DNA of 6,166 nucleotides from JAWLFI01 sp041685645 (GTDB taxonomy: Bacteria; Bacteroidota; Bacteroidia; Chitinophagales; Saprospiraceae), in contig JAWLFI010000151.1 of assembly GCA_041685645.1 (NCBI GenBank), positions 1 to 6,166 of the forward strand, read 5' to 3'. The notes beneath the pieces were generated by a model. It was not told where the DNA came from and ran no database searches. It worked only from the letters and a program-made list of their open reading frames with translations. Within the stretch, counting starts at the first letter, position 1; each line of letters starts with the position of its first letter. Positions 5,967-6,166 of this stretch are shown in pieces. A program made the position numbers and the translations under genes.

Positions 5967-6166
5967 ATGCGTCATTTATATCTCCTCGTACTCGCCCTTC
6001 TCATAGGCCCGTTGCAAGCTCAAGTGTATTTTCCGGATAATACCGATATCAAATCCAGCATGGATATCCCGGTTGCTTTTACGGGCGGTACTATCCATGT
6101 TTCTCCAAATACATCTATTGAAAAGGGTACCCTCCTCATCCATAAGGATCGAATTATTAAAGTGGG
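5967..6166 (+). CDS. Probable secreted amidohydrolase, 5' part only
   Basis: A reading frame opens at ATG 5967 and runs off the right edge after 66 codons plus two bases. AGGGA at 5951-5955 is a reasonable ribosome binding site. Residues 1-18 look like a Sec signal peptide (MRHLYLLVLALLIGPLQA), with a likely cut before Gln19. Next comes a segment of the type FTGGTIHVSPNTSIEKGTLLIHKDRIIKVG (about residues 38-66). This matches the N-terminal beta-sandwich of the amidohydrolase / imidazolonepropionase-like superfamily, which typically reads as an (A/G)xI pattern, then G(T/D)LLIxxGKIxxVG. The metal-binding HxH motif would come later, outside the window, so activity and substrate cannot be stated. 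It is separated from the export operon by about 690 bases and is probably an independent unit. Confidence 0.65.
   Translation, partial: MRHLYLLVLALLIGPLQAQVYFPDNTDIKSSMDIPVAFTGGTIHVSPNTSIEKGTLLIHKDRIIKV

Overview
The window looks like chromosomal DNA of a Bacteroidota, probably a marine or aquatic lineage such as Saprospiria (the class is a guess). The evidence is the protein style, a TAnnTTTG-type -7 promoter box at 18-25, weak ribosome binding sites, and a Bacteroidota-type TetR regulator and TolC protein. A TetR-led export operon fills 75-5277, a gene-free structured and GC-rich region fills 5278-5966, and the 5' end of a probable secreted amidohydrolase runs off the right edge.

The operon has four plus-strand genes that overlap end to start (11, 8 and 4 bases): a TetR/AcrR-family regulator, a 574-residue ABC exporter with fused membrane and ATPase domains, a HlyD-type periplasmic adaptor, and a TolC-type outer-membrane channel. 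Together they form a complete type I secretion or tripartite efflux machine spanning both membranes. A 23-bp palindrome (10-bp perfect arms, 3-base spacer) lies just after the -7 box, over the likely transcription start. The simplest reading is that the TetR protein binds there and represses its own operon. No cargo gene is visible, and the transporter has no peptidase C39 domain, so the substrate is unknown.

The ABC protein is unusual. Walker A is intact, but aligned by eye the Q-loop Gln, the LSGGQ signature, the Walker B order of Asp-Glu and the H-loop His are all altered. If it works as a homodimer, both ATP sites would be non-canonical.

The 5311-5782 region is much richer in GC than its surroundings (44 of 60 bases in 5641-5700, against 24 of 60 in 961-1020 inside the ABC gene). 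It holds two related copies of a modular repeat in opposite orientation. Two sequence boxes are shared between the copies, and hairpins with different stem sequences occupy the same slots between and beside the boxes. This is the most interesting non-coding signal in the window. It resembles the arrangement of REP/BIME-type elements, but I cannot assign it to a named family.
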